From contig JAEZFY010000311.1 in NCBI GenBank assembly GCA_023417265.1, positions 1 to 25,432 on the forward strand: a stretch of 25,432 bases of DNA, written 5' to 3'. This DNA is from Actinomycetes bacterium (GTDB lineage: Bacteria; Actinomycetota; Acidimicrobiia; Acidimicrobiales; Ilumatobacteraceae). Each line of letters starts with the position of its first letter. The first letter of the stretch is position 1. Shown here in pieces: positions 7,549 through 13,973 of the stretch. The notes below the pieces were generated by a model. The model saw only the letters and a list, made by a program, of their open reading frames with translations. It had not been told where the DNA came from and ran no database searches. A program made the position numbers and the translations under genes.

Positions 7549-8322
7549 TCAGAGGTCGACGCGGTCCATCGTGAACTCGACGTGCAGCTGGGCGGGCTCT
7601 TCGGAGCCGCCGGTCATGCTGGCGAACGTGTCGACCACGGTGGCGTCGACCACGAACGCGAACGTGTCGTCGTCGAACTCGGTGATCTCGAGCGTCCCGC
7701 CCGGCTCGGTGATACCGAACAGGGCGTCGTTGCCGTCGATCGTCATCAGGATCGACCACAAGCCGTCCGACCCGAGCGGGCCGCCCGGTTCGAGCGCGTA
7801 CGTCCCGGGGGCCATCGGAACCGACGACTCGTCGGCGTCGCCGCTGCTCAGCAACGAGAAGTTGGTGGTGCCGTCGCCGCTGCAATTGGCGACGATCGTG
7901 AACCCGTCGCCCCAGAACGACCGCTCCGTGTCGCCGAACCAGTAGCTGACGACCCCTGAACTCGTGCTCTGCTGTTCGCCCCACTCGGCAGTGTGCCCGC
8001 CGGTGAGCGCGACGCTGCACGATCCGCTGCCCTGGGCTTCGCTGTCGGGGAGGTCGCCGAGATCGGCCGGCAGGGTGCCGCCCGGGAGCAGATCGTCGAG
8101 GCTCTCCGGCAAGCTGCCACCCGGCAGGAGGTCGTCGAGCTGCTCGGGCACGGTGACGTCGGAGAGGTCGACGCCCTCGGGCAGGGTGCCGCCGGGCAGG
8201 TTGTCCTCGATCGCCTGATCGACCTGCTCGGCAGCGTCGCGAGCGTCGTCGTCGTCACCCCCACAGGCGGTGAGGGCCACGAAGGGCAGAGCAAACAAGA
8301 GGGCAGTCCCGCGACGCAACAT
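7549..8322 (-). CDS. Lipoprotein with PGG(T/S)LP repeat region, function unknown
   Basis: A 257-residue exported lipoprotein. A short signal peptide (MLRRGTALLFALPFVALTAC) ends in a lipobox LTAC with the lipidated Cys at 20, followed by GGDDDD. Residues 42-93 are a low-complexity linker with three PGG(T/S)LP units. The remainder (about 100-257) looks like a compact beta-rich domain with Cys102 and a second Cys near 163 that could form a disulfide. The ATG at 8322 is chosen because it gives a textbook lipoprotein signal and sits 7 bases after a TACGTT -10 element; an upstream in-frame start would put 23 residues before the signal. It faces trmI and is read in the same direction as the ferredoxin gene. 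M. tuberculosis also has a lipoprotein gene (lppK) near mpa, but homology is not claimed. Confidence 0.8.
   Translation of the reverse strand: MLRRGTALLFALPFVALTACGGDDDDARDAAEQVDQAIEDNLPGGTLPEGVDLSDVTVPEQLDDLLPGGSLPESLDDLLPGGTLPADLGDLPDSEAQGSGSCSVALTGGHTAEWGEQQSTSSGVVSYWFGDTERSFWGDGFTIVANCSGDGTTNFSLLSSGDADESSVPMAPGTYALEPGGPLGSDGLWSILMTIDGNDALFGITEPGGTLEITEFDDDTFAFVVDATVVDTFASMTGGSEEPAQLHVEFTMDRVDL
8044..8199 (-). repeat. Repeat-rich linker inside the lipoprotein gene
   Basis: Codons 42-93 encode LPGGTLP, LPGGSLP and LPGGTLP blocks separated by 10-18 residues of acidic, Leu/Asp-rich sequence (QLDDL, SLDDL, DLGDL). The second and third units are nearly identical at protein level (LDDLLPGG x LP). 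Confidence 0.7.
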
Positions 8323-8329
8323 GCCATCG

Positions 8330-8335
8330 AACGTA
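8330..8335 (-). promoter_or_regulatory. -10 element for the lipoprotein gene, probably leaderless
   Basis: On the minus strand TACGTT ends 7 bases before the ATG at 8322. This matches the TANNNT-N6/7-start spacing seen at other genes in the window. No Shine-Dalgarno sequence is visible, and no convincing -35 was found. Confidence 0.45.
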
Positions 8336-8409
8336 ACGCGACGGCCTGCGCCGCGCAGCGAATAAGCCCGCGCGGTGGCAGGCGCCGTCACGGTGACGCA
8401 GACGCGACA

Positions 8410-8436
8410 ACGCCCGCCGCACAGCGCGGCGGGCGT
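8410..8436 (-). terminator. Hairpin terminator downstream of the ferredoxin gene
   Basis: A perfect 11-bp GC-rich stem ACGCCCGCCGC / GCGGCGGGCGT with a 5-base loop lies 46 bases past the ferredoxin stop. On the minus strand it is followed by TTGTCGCGTCT, a weak T-containing tract. It separates the ferredoxin transcript from the lipoprotein promoter. Confidence 0.6.
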
Positions 8437-8482
8437 CGGTCGGACTCGATGAGCGAGTCGTCAGCGATCAGCGGTTACCGCG

Positions 8483-8728
8483 TCAGGGCTCGATGAAGAT
8501 GCACTCGCCGGGGCATTCCTCGGCGGACTCGATCACGGCGTCGAGCTGGCTGTCGGGGAAGTTGGCGAGGCCTTCGGCACCCTGCGGGTTGCCCTTGGCG
8601 GCGGCGAACACCTTGTCGCCTTCCTTGACGTAGGCCAGACCATCGTCGAGCAGGGTGAACACGTCCGGTGCGATCTCCTCGCACAGGCCGTCACCGGTGC
8701 ACAGATCCTGGTCGATCCAGACCTTCAT
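8483..8728 (-). CDS. Single-cluster ferredoxin with a Cys-to-Asp ligand position
   Basis: An 81-residue acidic cytoplasmic electron carrier of the small 3Fe-4S/4Fe-4S ferredoxin type that often serves cytochromes P450 and other oxidoreductases in actinobacteria. The N-terminal motif is C10-TG-D13-GL-C16, and the C-terminal ligand is C72-P73; a fourth Cys, C76, lies in CPGEC. In the standard 4Fe-4S motif CxxCxxC the middle position is Cys; here it is Asp13. That predicts a 3Fe-4S cluster, or a 4Fe-4S cluster with Asp as ligand as in Pyrococcus furiosus ferredoxin. The start is an ATG preceded by GAAGGAG 11 bases upstream. The gene is divergent from mpa, and no P450 or reductase is encoded nearby, so the redox partner is unknown. 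Confidence 0.88.
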   Translation of the reverse strand: MKVWIDQDLCTGDGLCEEIAPDVFTLLDDGLAYVKEGDKVFAAAKGNPQGAEGLANFPDSQLDAVIESAEECPGECIFIEP

Positions 8729-8767
8729 GTCGGATGTTGCTCCTTCGGGCAGGTGGGTTGCTCGGCC

Positions 8768-8773
8768 AGTTTA
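8768..8773 (-). promoter_or_regulatory. -10 element for the ferredoxin gene
   Basis: TAAACT on the minus strand is the most AT-rich hexamer of the 150-base divergent region. It predicts a leader of about 33 bases that includes the GAAGGAG ribosome binding site. No good -35 is seen. Confidence 0.45.
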
Positions 8774-8836
8774 CACGGCGCGCGTCGCGCAAACATCCCC
8801 GATCGAAGGTGGCGCATCGATCGTCACGACCACGTG

Positions 8837-8873
8837 TAGGGTCCCGAGCGAGTACCTCTTACCCCGAGGGAGG
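8837..8873 (+). promoter_or_regulatory. -10 element and ribosome binding site of mpa
   Basis: TAGGGT (8837-8842) is followed by a leader of about 30 bases containing GGGAGG (8868-8873), 5 bases before the GTG at 8879. This Shine-Dalgarno spacing fixes the start codon. Unlike dop, mpa therefore appears to be translated from a leadered message. Confidence 0.5.
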
Positions 8874-8878
8874 CAGCA

Positions 8879-10576
8879 GTGACGGAGCACGACGACGACG
8901 CAACCAGGGTCGCCGCACTCGCCGACGAGAACGCTCACCTGCGCGCCCGGTTAGCCGATGTGCCCACCCGCATTCGTGCGCTCGAGGAGCGCCTGCTGGA
9001 GACCAAGGGCCAGCTCGCCCAGACCACGGCGCAGAACGAGAAGCTCAGCTACACCCTGCGCGAGGCCCGCGAGCACATCTCCAGCCTGCGCGACGAGGTC
9101 GACAAGCTCACCCAGCCGCCGAACGCGTACGGCGTGGTGGTCGGCAAGAACAGCGACGGCACCGTCGACGTGCTGACCAGCGGCCGCAAGATGAAGGTGC
9201 AGCTGCATCCCGACATCGAGCTCGACCTGCTCGACCTGGGCGCCGAGGTGGCGCTCAACGAGTCGTTCAACGTGATCGCTGCGCGCAGCCCGGAGACCAC
9301 CGGCGAGGTCGTCGCGCTCAAGGAGGTCATGGAGGACGGCGTGCGGGCGATCGTGATCGGCCGTGCCGACGAGGAGCGCGTGTGCGATCTCGCCAGCGCG
9401 CTGCGCGGCGTGCACCTGCGCGCCGGCGACACCTTGCGGCTCGATACGCGCTCGAACCTGCTGCTCGAGAAGCTCCCGCGGCCCGAGGTCGAGGGCCTGC
9501 TGCTCGAGGAGGTGCCCGACATCTCCTACGCCGACATCGGTGGGCTCGACTCCCAGATCGAGGCGATCGCCGACGCGGTCGAGCTGCCGTTCCTGCACCA
9601 GGAGTTGTTCGCCGAGCACCGCCTGCCGGCGCCCAAGGGGATTCTGCTCTACGGGCCGCCCGGGTGCGGCAAGACGCTGATCGCCAAGGCGGTCGCCAAC
9701 TCGCTCGCCAAGAAGGTCGCCGAGAAGATGGGCGAGGGCAAGGGCCGCTCGTACTTCATCAACATCAAGGGCCCCGAACTGCTCAACAAGTACGTCGGCG
9801 AGACCGAGCGCCAGATCCGGCTCGTGTTCCAGCGCGCCCGCGAGAAGAGCGAGGAGGGCTGGCCGGTGATCGTGTTCTTCGACGAGATGGACTCGATGTT
9901 CCGCACCCGCGGCACCGGCATCTCGTCCGACATGGAGTCGACGATCGTGCCCCAGCTGCTGGCCGAGATCGACGGTGTCGAGGGCCTGCGCAACGTGATC
10001 GTGATCGGCGCCACCAACCGCGAGGACCTGATCGACCCGGCGATCCTGCGGCCCGGGCGGCTCGACGTGAAGATCAAGATCGAACGCCCCAACGCCGACG
10101 CGGCGCGTCAGATCTTCGCCCGCTACCTCACCGACGAGATCCCGATCGGTGCGGGCGAGTCGGTGCCGGCGATGATCGACGCCACCGTCGCCGAGATGTA
10201 CCGCGACGACGACGCCAACCGGTTCCTCGAGGTCACGTACCAGAACGGCGACAAGGAGATCCTGTACTACAAGGACTTCGCCAGCGGCGCGATGATCGAG
10301 AACATCGTCCGGCGGGCCAAGAAGCTGGCGATCAAGCGCCTGATCGCGGGCGGTGCGAAGGGCGTCCGCACCGACGATCTGCTGGCGTCGATCAAGCAGG
10401 AATACAAGGAACACGAGGACCTGCCGAACACCACCAACCCCGACGACTGGGCGAAGATCTCCGGCAAGAAGGGGGAGCGGATCGTGTTCATCCGCACCCT
10501 GATCTCGCAGGACACCGACACCGACGCCACCGGCGGGCGCAGTATCGAACGCGTCCAGACCGGCCAGTACCTGTAG
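8879..10576 (+). CDS. mpa: Proteasome-activating AAA+ ATPase Mpa/ARC
   Basis: A 565-residue hexameric ATPase that captures pupylated proteins, unfolds them and threads them into the 20S core. An N-terminal coiled coil (about 10-80; heptad-rich, with ALEERLLETKGQLAQ) binds Pup in characterised homologues. Two OB-fold domains (about 85-235) follow, then the AAA+ module with Walker A GPPGCGKT at 259-266 and Walker B FFDE around 333-336. The sensor-1 segment VIGATNR and a GRLDVKI arginine-finger region are also visible. The protein ends in GQYL, the C-terminal tail with penultimate Tyr that docks into the proteasome alpha ring. Length and order are typical. A terminator at 10605 separates it from dop. 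Confidence 0.97.
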   Translation: MTEHDDDATRVAALADENAHLRARLADVPTRIRALEERLLETKGQLAQTTAQNEKLSYTLREAREHISSLRDEVDKLTQPPNAYGVVVGKNSDGTVDVLTSGRKMKVQLHPDIELDLLDLGAEVALNESFNVIAARSPETTGEVVALKEVMEDGVRAIVIGRADEERVCDLASALRGVHLRAGDTLRLDTRSNLLLEKLPRPEVEGLLLEEVPDISYADIGGLDSQIEAIADAVELPFLHQELFAEHRLPAPKGILLYGPPGCGKTLIAKAVANSLAKKVAEKMGEGKGRSYFINIKGPELLNKYVGETERQIRLVFQRAREKSEEGWPVIVFFDEMDSMFRTRGTGISSDMESTIVPQLLAEIDGVEGLRNVIVIGATNREDLIDPAILRPGRLDVKIKIERPNADAARQIFARYLTDEIPIGAGESVPAMIDATVAEMYRDDDANRFLEVTYQNGDKEILYYKDFASGAMIENIVRRAKKLAIKRLIAGGAKGVRTDDLLASIKQEYKEHEDLPNTTNPDDWAKISGKKGERIVFIRTLISQDTDTDATGGRSIERVQTGQYL

Positions 10577-10604
10577 CGACGGTGGGCGGCGTGCCGGGCT
10601 GGTG

Positions 10605-10628
10605 AACGCCGGCCCCCGCCGGCGTTTT
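10605..10628 (+). terminator. Intrinsic terminator between mpa and dop
   Basis: A perfect 9-bp stem AACGCCGGC / GCCGGCGTT with a CCCC loop is followed directly by TT, giving a 4-T run at 10625-10628. It lies 28 bases after the mpa stop and immediately before the dop promoter element. Confidence 0.75.
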
Positions 10629-10633
10629 GCCGT

Positions 10634-10639
10634 TATGGT
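10634..10639 (+). promoter_or_regulatory. -10 element of dop, leaderless geometry
   Basis: TATGGT ends exactly 6 bases before the ATG at 10646, which would place the transcription start at the A of the start codon. There is no Shine-Dalgarno sequence, and the region where a -35 should lie is occupied by the terminator hairpin. Confidence 0.6.
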
Positions 10640-10645
10640 TCGCTC

Positions 10646-12139
10646 ATGTCGATCCCGAAGGTCTGCGGCATCGAGACCGAGTTCGGCATCGTCGTGCGCG
10701 GCGGCGACAACAACCCGGTGACGGCCTCGTCGCTGCTGATCAACGCCTACGTGTCGGCCACCAACCGGGCCAATCACGGGCGGATCGGCTGGGATTTCGA
10801 GGACGAGTCGCCGGCCAACGACGCTCGCGGGTTCAACCTCGCCGACGTGTTCGCGCCCGAGATCGAAACGACGCTCGTCAACGCCGTGCTCCCGAACGGG
10901 GCCCGCTACTACGTCGACCACGCGCACCCCGAGATCTCGACACCCGAGGTGCTCACGGCGGCCGAAGCGGTGCGCTGGGACCGCGCCGCCGAGGAGATCG
11001 TGCGGGCGTCGATGGAGCACGCCAACGTGCTCCTGCAGGGCGGCGAGATCGTCGTCTACAAGAACAACTCGGACGGCAAGGGCAACAGCTACGGCTGCCA
11101 CGAGAACTACCTGATGCACCGCCGTGTGCCGTTCGGGCGGATCGCGGCTCAGATCACGCCGCACTTCGTCACCCGCCAGGTGTTCTGTGGCGCCGGCAAG
11201 GTCGGCTGCGAACAACCTGGCCGGGCGCCCGGCGACGTCGCCTTCCAGATCAGCCAGCGGGCCGACTTCTTCGAAGAGGAACTCGGCCTCGAGACCACGC
11301 TCAAGCGCCCGATCGTCAACACCCGCGACGAGCCGCACTGCGACCCGCAGCAGTACCGCCGTCTGCACGTGATCGTCGGCGACGCCAACATGAGCGAGGT
11401 TGCCACCTTTCTCAAGGTGGGTACGACGGCGATCGTGTTGGCGATGATCGAGGACGAGGCGCTCGGCGACGAGTGGCTGCTCGCCAACCCGGTGTCGGCG
11501 ATCCGTCACGTCAGCCACGACCCCTCGTTGCAGGCCACCGTGCTGCTGCGCGACGGGCGCCGCGTGACCGCCCTCGAAGTGCAGTGGGGTCTGCTCGAGC
11601 GGGCCAAGAAGTACCAGCTCAGCCACGGCCTCGACGCCGCCGGTGGGGCGGTGGGCGACGACGTGTTGGCGCGTTGGGAGGCCGTCCTGGCCGGGCTGGA
11701 AAGCGACCCGGCGTCGGTCGCCGATCAGGTCGACTGGGTGGCCAAGCGACGCCTCGTCGAGGGCTATGCCGCCCGCCACGACGTCGCCCCGGACGACGCC
11801 CGGTTGAAGGCGATCGACCTGCAGTACCACGATCTGCGCCCGGGCAAGGGGCTCGCCGAGCGGGCCGGTCTGGCGCGGCTGGTCGACCCCGACGATGCAG
11901 CATGGGCGACCCGCAACCCACCCACCACCACGCGCGCCTACTTCCGTGGCCGCTGCCTGCAGAAGTTCCCGGCCCACATCGTCGCCGCCAACTGGGACTC
12001 GCTGGTGTTCGACGTCGGCCGCGACCCACTCCGCCGGGTGCCGATGATGGAGCCGCTGCGGGGAACAGCCGACCACGTCGCGGCGTTGATCGATGCCAGC
12101 GACACCGTGAACCAACTACTCGAACGGCTCGGTGCCTGA
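10646..12139 (+). CDS. dop: Deamidase/depupylase of Pup, Dop
   Basis: A 497-residue carboxylate-amine-ligase-like enzyme. It opens with CGIETEFGI, the ATP/Mg-binding first strand; PafA has a similar but distinct start. A Dop-type insertion loop follows (about 48-70, with RIGWDFEDESP and DARGF), then YYVDHAHPE, whose Asp91 matches the catalytic aspartate of Dop. The long insertion and the position directly before pup separate Dop from the ligase PafA. In organisms whose Pup ends in Gln, Dop deamidates it to Glu; here Pup already ends in Glu, so the expected role is removal of Pup from substrates. It has its own -10 element directly before the start codon. The gene ends 71 bases before pup. Confidence 0.95.
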   Translation: MSIPKVCGIETEFGIVVRGGDNNPVTASSLLINAYVSATNRANHGRIGWDFEDESPANDARGFNLADVFAPEIETTLVNAVLPNGARYYVDHAHPEISTPEVLTAAEAVRWDRAAEEIVRASMEHANVLLQGGEIVVYKNNSDGKGNSYGCHENYLMHRRVPFGRIAAQITPHFVTRQVFCGAGKVGCEQPGRAPGDVAFQISQRADFFEEELGLETTLKRPIVNTRDEPHCDPQQYRRLHVIVGDANMSEVATFLKVGTTAIVLAMIEDEALGDEWLLANPVSAIRHVSHDPSLQATVLLRDGRRVTALEVQWGLLERAKKYQLSHGLDAAGGAVGDDVLARWEAVLAGLESDPASVADQVDWVAKRRLVEGYAARHDVAPDDARLKAIDLQYHDLRPGKGLAERAGLARLVDPDDAAWATRNPPTTTRAYFRGRCLQKFPAHIVAANWDSLVFDVGRDPLRRVPMMEPLRGTADHVAALIDASDTVNQLLERLGA

Positions 12140-12199
12140 CCCCCGATGGAACACCTCTCCGGGACCGAGCCCGCGACAACATCAACCGACCGTGCTAGG

Positions 12200-12206
12200 A
12201 AGGAGG
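12200..12206 (+). promoter_or_regulatory. Strong ribosome binding site of pup
   Basis: AAGGAGG, within a longer purine stretch AGGAAGGAGGG, lies 4 bases before the ATG at 12211. It is the strongest Shine-Dalgarno match seen in the window and fits the high Pup output needed relative to Dop. Confidence 0.75.
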
Positions 12207-12210
12207 GCAC

Positions 12211-12408
12211 ATGAGCGAGCGAGTTCATAAGCAGCAACCAGCCCAGCGCCGCGACGAGACCACCGTCGACGAGGCCGCGCCCGCCACCAGCGAGACCGGC
12301 GAGAAGCTCAAGGCCGAGCTCGACGACCTGCTCGACGAGATCGACGAGGTCCTCGAGACCAACGCCGAGGAGTTCGTCAAGTCGTACGTGCAAAAGGGCG
12401 GCGAGTAA
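12211..12408 (+). CDS. pup: Prokaryotic ubiquitin-like protein Pup, GGE-terminated
   Basis: A 65-residue, acidic, largely disordered tag protein. The C-terminal Glu is ligated to substrate lysines by PafA, and the central helix region (about 30-55, with KLKAELDDLLDEIDEVLE) pairs with the Mpa coiled coil. The final residues are VQKGGE, read from AAG GGC GGC GAG TAA. The C-terminus is therefore already Glu rather than the Gln of mycobacterial Pup, and no deamidation is needed for activation. Lysines include K8 and several near the C-terminus. The pup stop is 5 bases before the prcB ATG. Confidence 0.97.
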   Translation: MSERVHKQQPAQRRDETTVDEAAPATSETGEKLKAELDDLLDEIDEVLETNAEEFVKSYVQKGGE

Positions 12409-12413
12409 CCCGT

Positions 12414-13202
12414 ATGGCAATGCCGATCTTCGGGCCCACCGACGACCCGGGCTCGAACTTTCCCGACCTGCTGCGCCGGGTCGGCCTCGCCGCCGACTGG
12501 GCGGGCGAGGGAACCCTCGACGTGCCCCACGCCACCACCTGCGTGGCGTTGCGCTACGCCGACGGCGTCGTCATGGCCGGCGACCGGCGGGCCACCGCCG
12601 GCAACCTGATCTCGCACCGGGCGATGGAGAAGGTCGTCCAGGCCGACAGCCACTCCGGAGTGGCGATCGCCGGGGCGGCCGGGCCGGCGATGGAGATGAT
12701 TCGCCTGTTCCAGCTGCAGCTCGAGCACTACGAGAAGGTCGAAGGCACCGCCCTCAGCCTGGAAGGCAAGGCCAACCAGCTCTCGGCAATGGTGCGCGGC
12801 AATCTGCCGGCGGCGATGCAGGGCTTGGTCGTCGTCCCGCTGTTCGCCGGCTACGACCTCCGCCGGGCGGTCGGCCGCTTGTTCGCCTACGACGTCACCG
12901 GCGGGCGCTACGAAGAGCGCGAGTACGTGGCCACCGGCTCCGGTTCGCTGCACGCGTCGACGGTCATCAAGGTCGGTTTCCGGCCCGGGCTGGCACGCGA
13001 CGAGGCGATCACGCTCGCCGCCCGCTCGCTGTGGGAGGCCGCCGACGCCGACTCGGCCACCGGCGGTCCCGATGCGCTGCGCGGGATCTACCCGATCGTC
13101 GCCACGGTGAGTGCGTCCGGTTGGCAACAGGTCGACGACGACGAGCTGGCCACGGTGTTCCAGGCGATCGCCGACGAGGCCCGCTCGCGAGGGGGTGTCT
13201 GA
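12414..13202 (+). CDS. prcB: Proteasome subunit beta PrcB
   Basis: A 262-residue catalytic subunit of the 20S core, an N-terminal-threonine hydrolase. A propeptide of about 40 residues ends in VPHA, and the mature chain should begin at Thr41 (TTCVALRYADGVV), with the conserved AGDRR and the catalytic Lys in AMEKVV about 33 residues further. Family-typical blocks ELEHYEK, MVRGNL and DSATGGPD are present. In mycobacterial PrcB the residue before the active Thr is Gly (HG/TT); here it is Ala (HA/TT), and Cys occupies mature position 3. ATG 12414 and ATG 12420 are both possible starts. The prcA gene follows after 2 bases. Confidence 0.97.
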   Translation: MAMPIFGPTDDPGSNFPDLLRRVGLAADWAGEGTLDVPHATTCVALRYADGVVMAGDRRATAGNLISHRAMEKVVQADSHSGVAIAGAAGPAMEMIRLFQLQLEHYEKVEGTALSLEGKANQLSAMVRGNLPAAMQGLVVVPLFAGYDLRRAVGRLFAYDVTGGRYEEREYVATGSGSLHASTVIKVGFRPGLARDEAITLAARSLWEAADADSATGGPDALRGIYPIVATVSASGWQQVDDDELATVFQAIADEARSRGGV

Positions 13203-13204
13203 CG

Positions 13205-13879
13205 ATGTCGATGCCGTTCTACGTCGCCCCCGAGCAGGTCATGAAGGACCGCGCCGACTACGCCCGCAAAGGCGTCGCCCGCGGCCGTGGCCTGGTGGCG
13301 ATTCGTTTCGCCGACGGGATCGTGATCGTCGCCGAGAACCCGTCCGAGACGCTGCGCAAGGTGTCGGAGATCTACGACCGGATCGCCTTCGCCGGGGTGG
13401 GTCGCTACAACGAGTACGACCAGCTCCGTGTTGCCGGCATCCGCGCCGCCGACCTCAAGGGGTACCAGTACTCGCGCGACGACGTCGACGCACGCACGCT
13501 CGCCAACCAGTACGCCCAGATCCTCGGCAACATCTTCACCCACGAGATGAAGCCGATGGAGGTCGAGATCCTCGTCGCCGAGGTGGGGCTGACGCCCGAT
13601 CACGACCAGATGTTCCACATCACGTTCGACGGCACGGTGATCGACCAGCGCGACGTCGCGGTGCTCGGGGGCGACACCGAGCCGGTGGCGACGCGCCTGC
13701 GCGAGGGCTTCGCCGAGGGCCTCGACCTCGCCGCCGCGGTCCGCCTCGGCGCGCGCGCCCTGGCTGGCGAGCGCGAGCTCCCGCACACCGAACTCGAGGT
13801 CGCCCGATTGGCCCGCGGCAACGGCCGCCGCTGCTTCCGCCGCCTCGCCGACGCCGAAGTCGCCGACATCCTCGGCTGA
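13205..13879 (+). CDS. prcA: Proteasome subunit alpha PrcA
   Basis: A 224-residue non-catalytic subunit that forms the outer gated rings of the 20S core and receives the Mpa C-termini. It begins with the family N-terminus MSMPFYVAPEQVMKDR, the gating segment, followed by YARKGVARGR and VAENPSETLRKVSEIYDR. The alpha-type N-terminal helix is present and there is no N-terminal Thr. The C-terminus stops soon after CFRRLADAEVADILG and lacks the longer tail of the M. tuberculosis protein (248 residues). The ATG is 2 bases after the prcB stop, with AGGGGG at the end of prcB as a possible ribosome binding site. In many actinobacteria pafA follows; here the AbiEi islet follows. Confidence 0.97.
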   Translation: MSMPFYVAPEQVMKDRADYARKGVARGRGLVAIRFADGIVIVAENPSETLRKVSEIYDRIAFAGVGRYNEYDQLRVAGIRAADLKGYQYSRDDVDARTLANQYAQILGNIFTHEMKPMEVEILVAEVGLTPDHDQMFHITFDGTVIDQRDVAVLGGDTEPVATRLREGFAEGLDLAAAVRLGARALAGERELPHTELEVARLARGNGRRCFRRLADAEVADILG

Positions 13880-13924
13880 CCGTCCGCTCGTCCTCCTGGT
13901 CGCGTTGTCGGCGATCCCGGCGGC

Positions 13925-13973
13925 GAGGTTGTCACCCCAGATTGCCGATCTCGCAATCCTGCGTGCCAACCTC
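13925..13973 (+). repeat. Nested-palindrome repeat, copy 1 (3' end of the AbiEi-like gene)
   Basis: This is a 49-bp element. The outer arms are GAGGTTGTCAC (13925-13935) and GTGCCAACCTC (13963-13973), pairing with one mismatch. The inner arms are GATTGC (13940-13945) and GCAATC (13953-13958), pairing perfectly. By eye 42 of 49 bases match copy 2 in the same orientation. It contains the last 13 codons and the stop of the minus-strand gene. Lying between convergent genes, it could also terminate transcription from both sides. Confidence 0.8.

Noticed and set aside
8951..12115. A 1054-residue open frame on the minus strand opposite mpa and dop
   Set aside because: It is the GC-driven antisense shadow of two unmistakable genes and has a composition of His/Arg/Val/Gly-rich shadow sequence with no family motif.
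10646..12139. Assignment of this gene as the Pup ligase PafA
   Set aside because: The N-terminus CGIETEFGI, the long insertion after residue 45 and the position next to pup fit Dop; PafA lacks the insertion.
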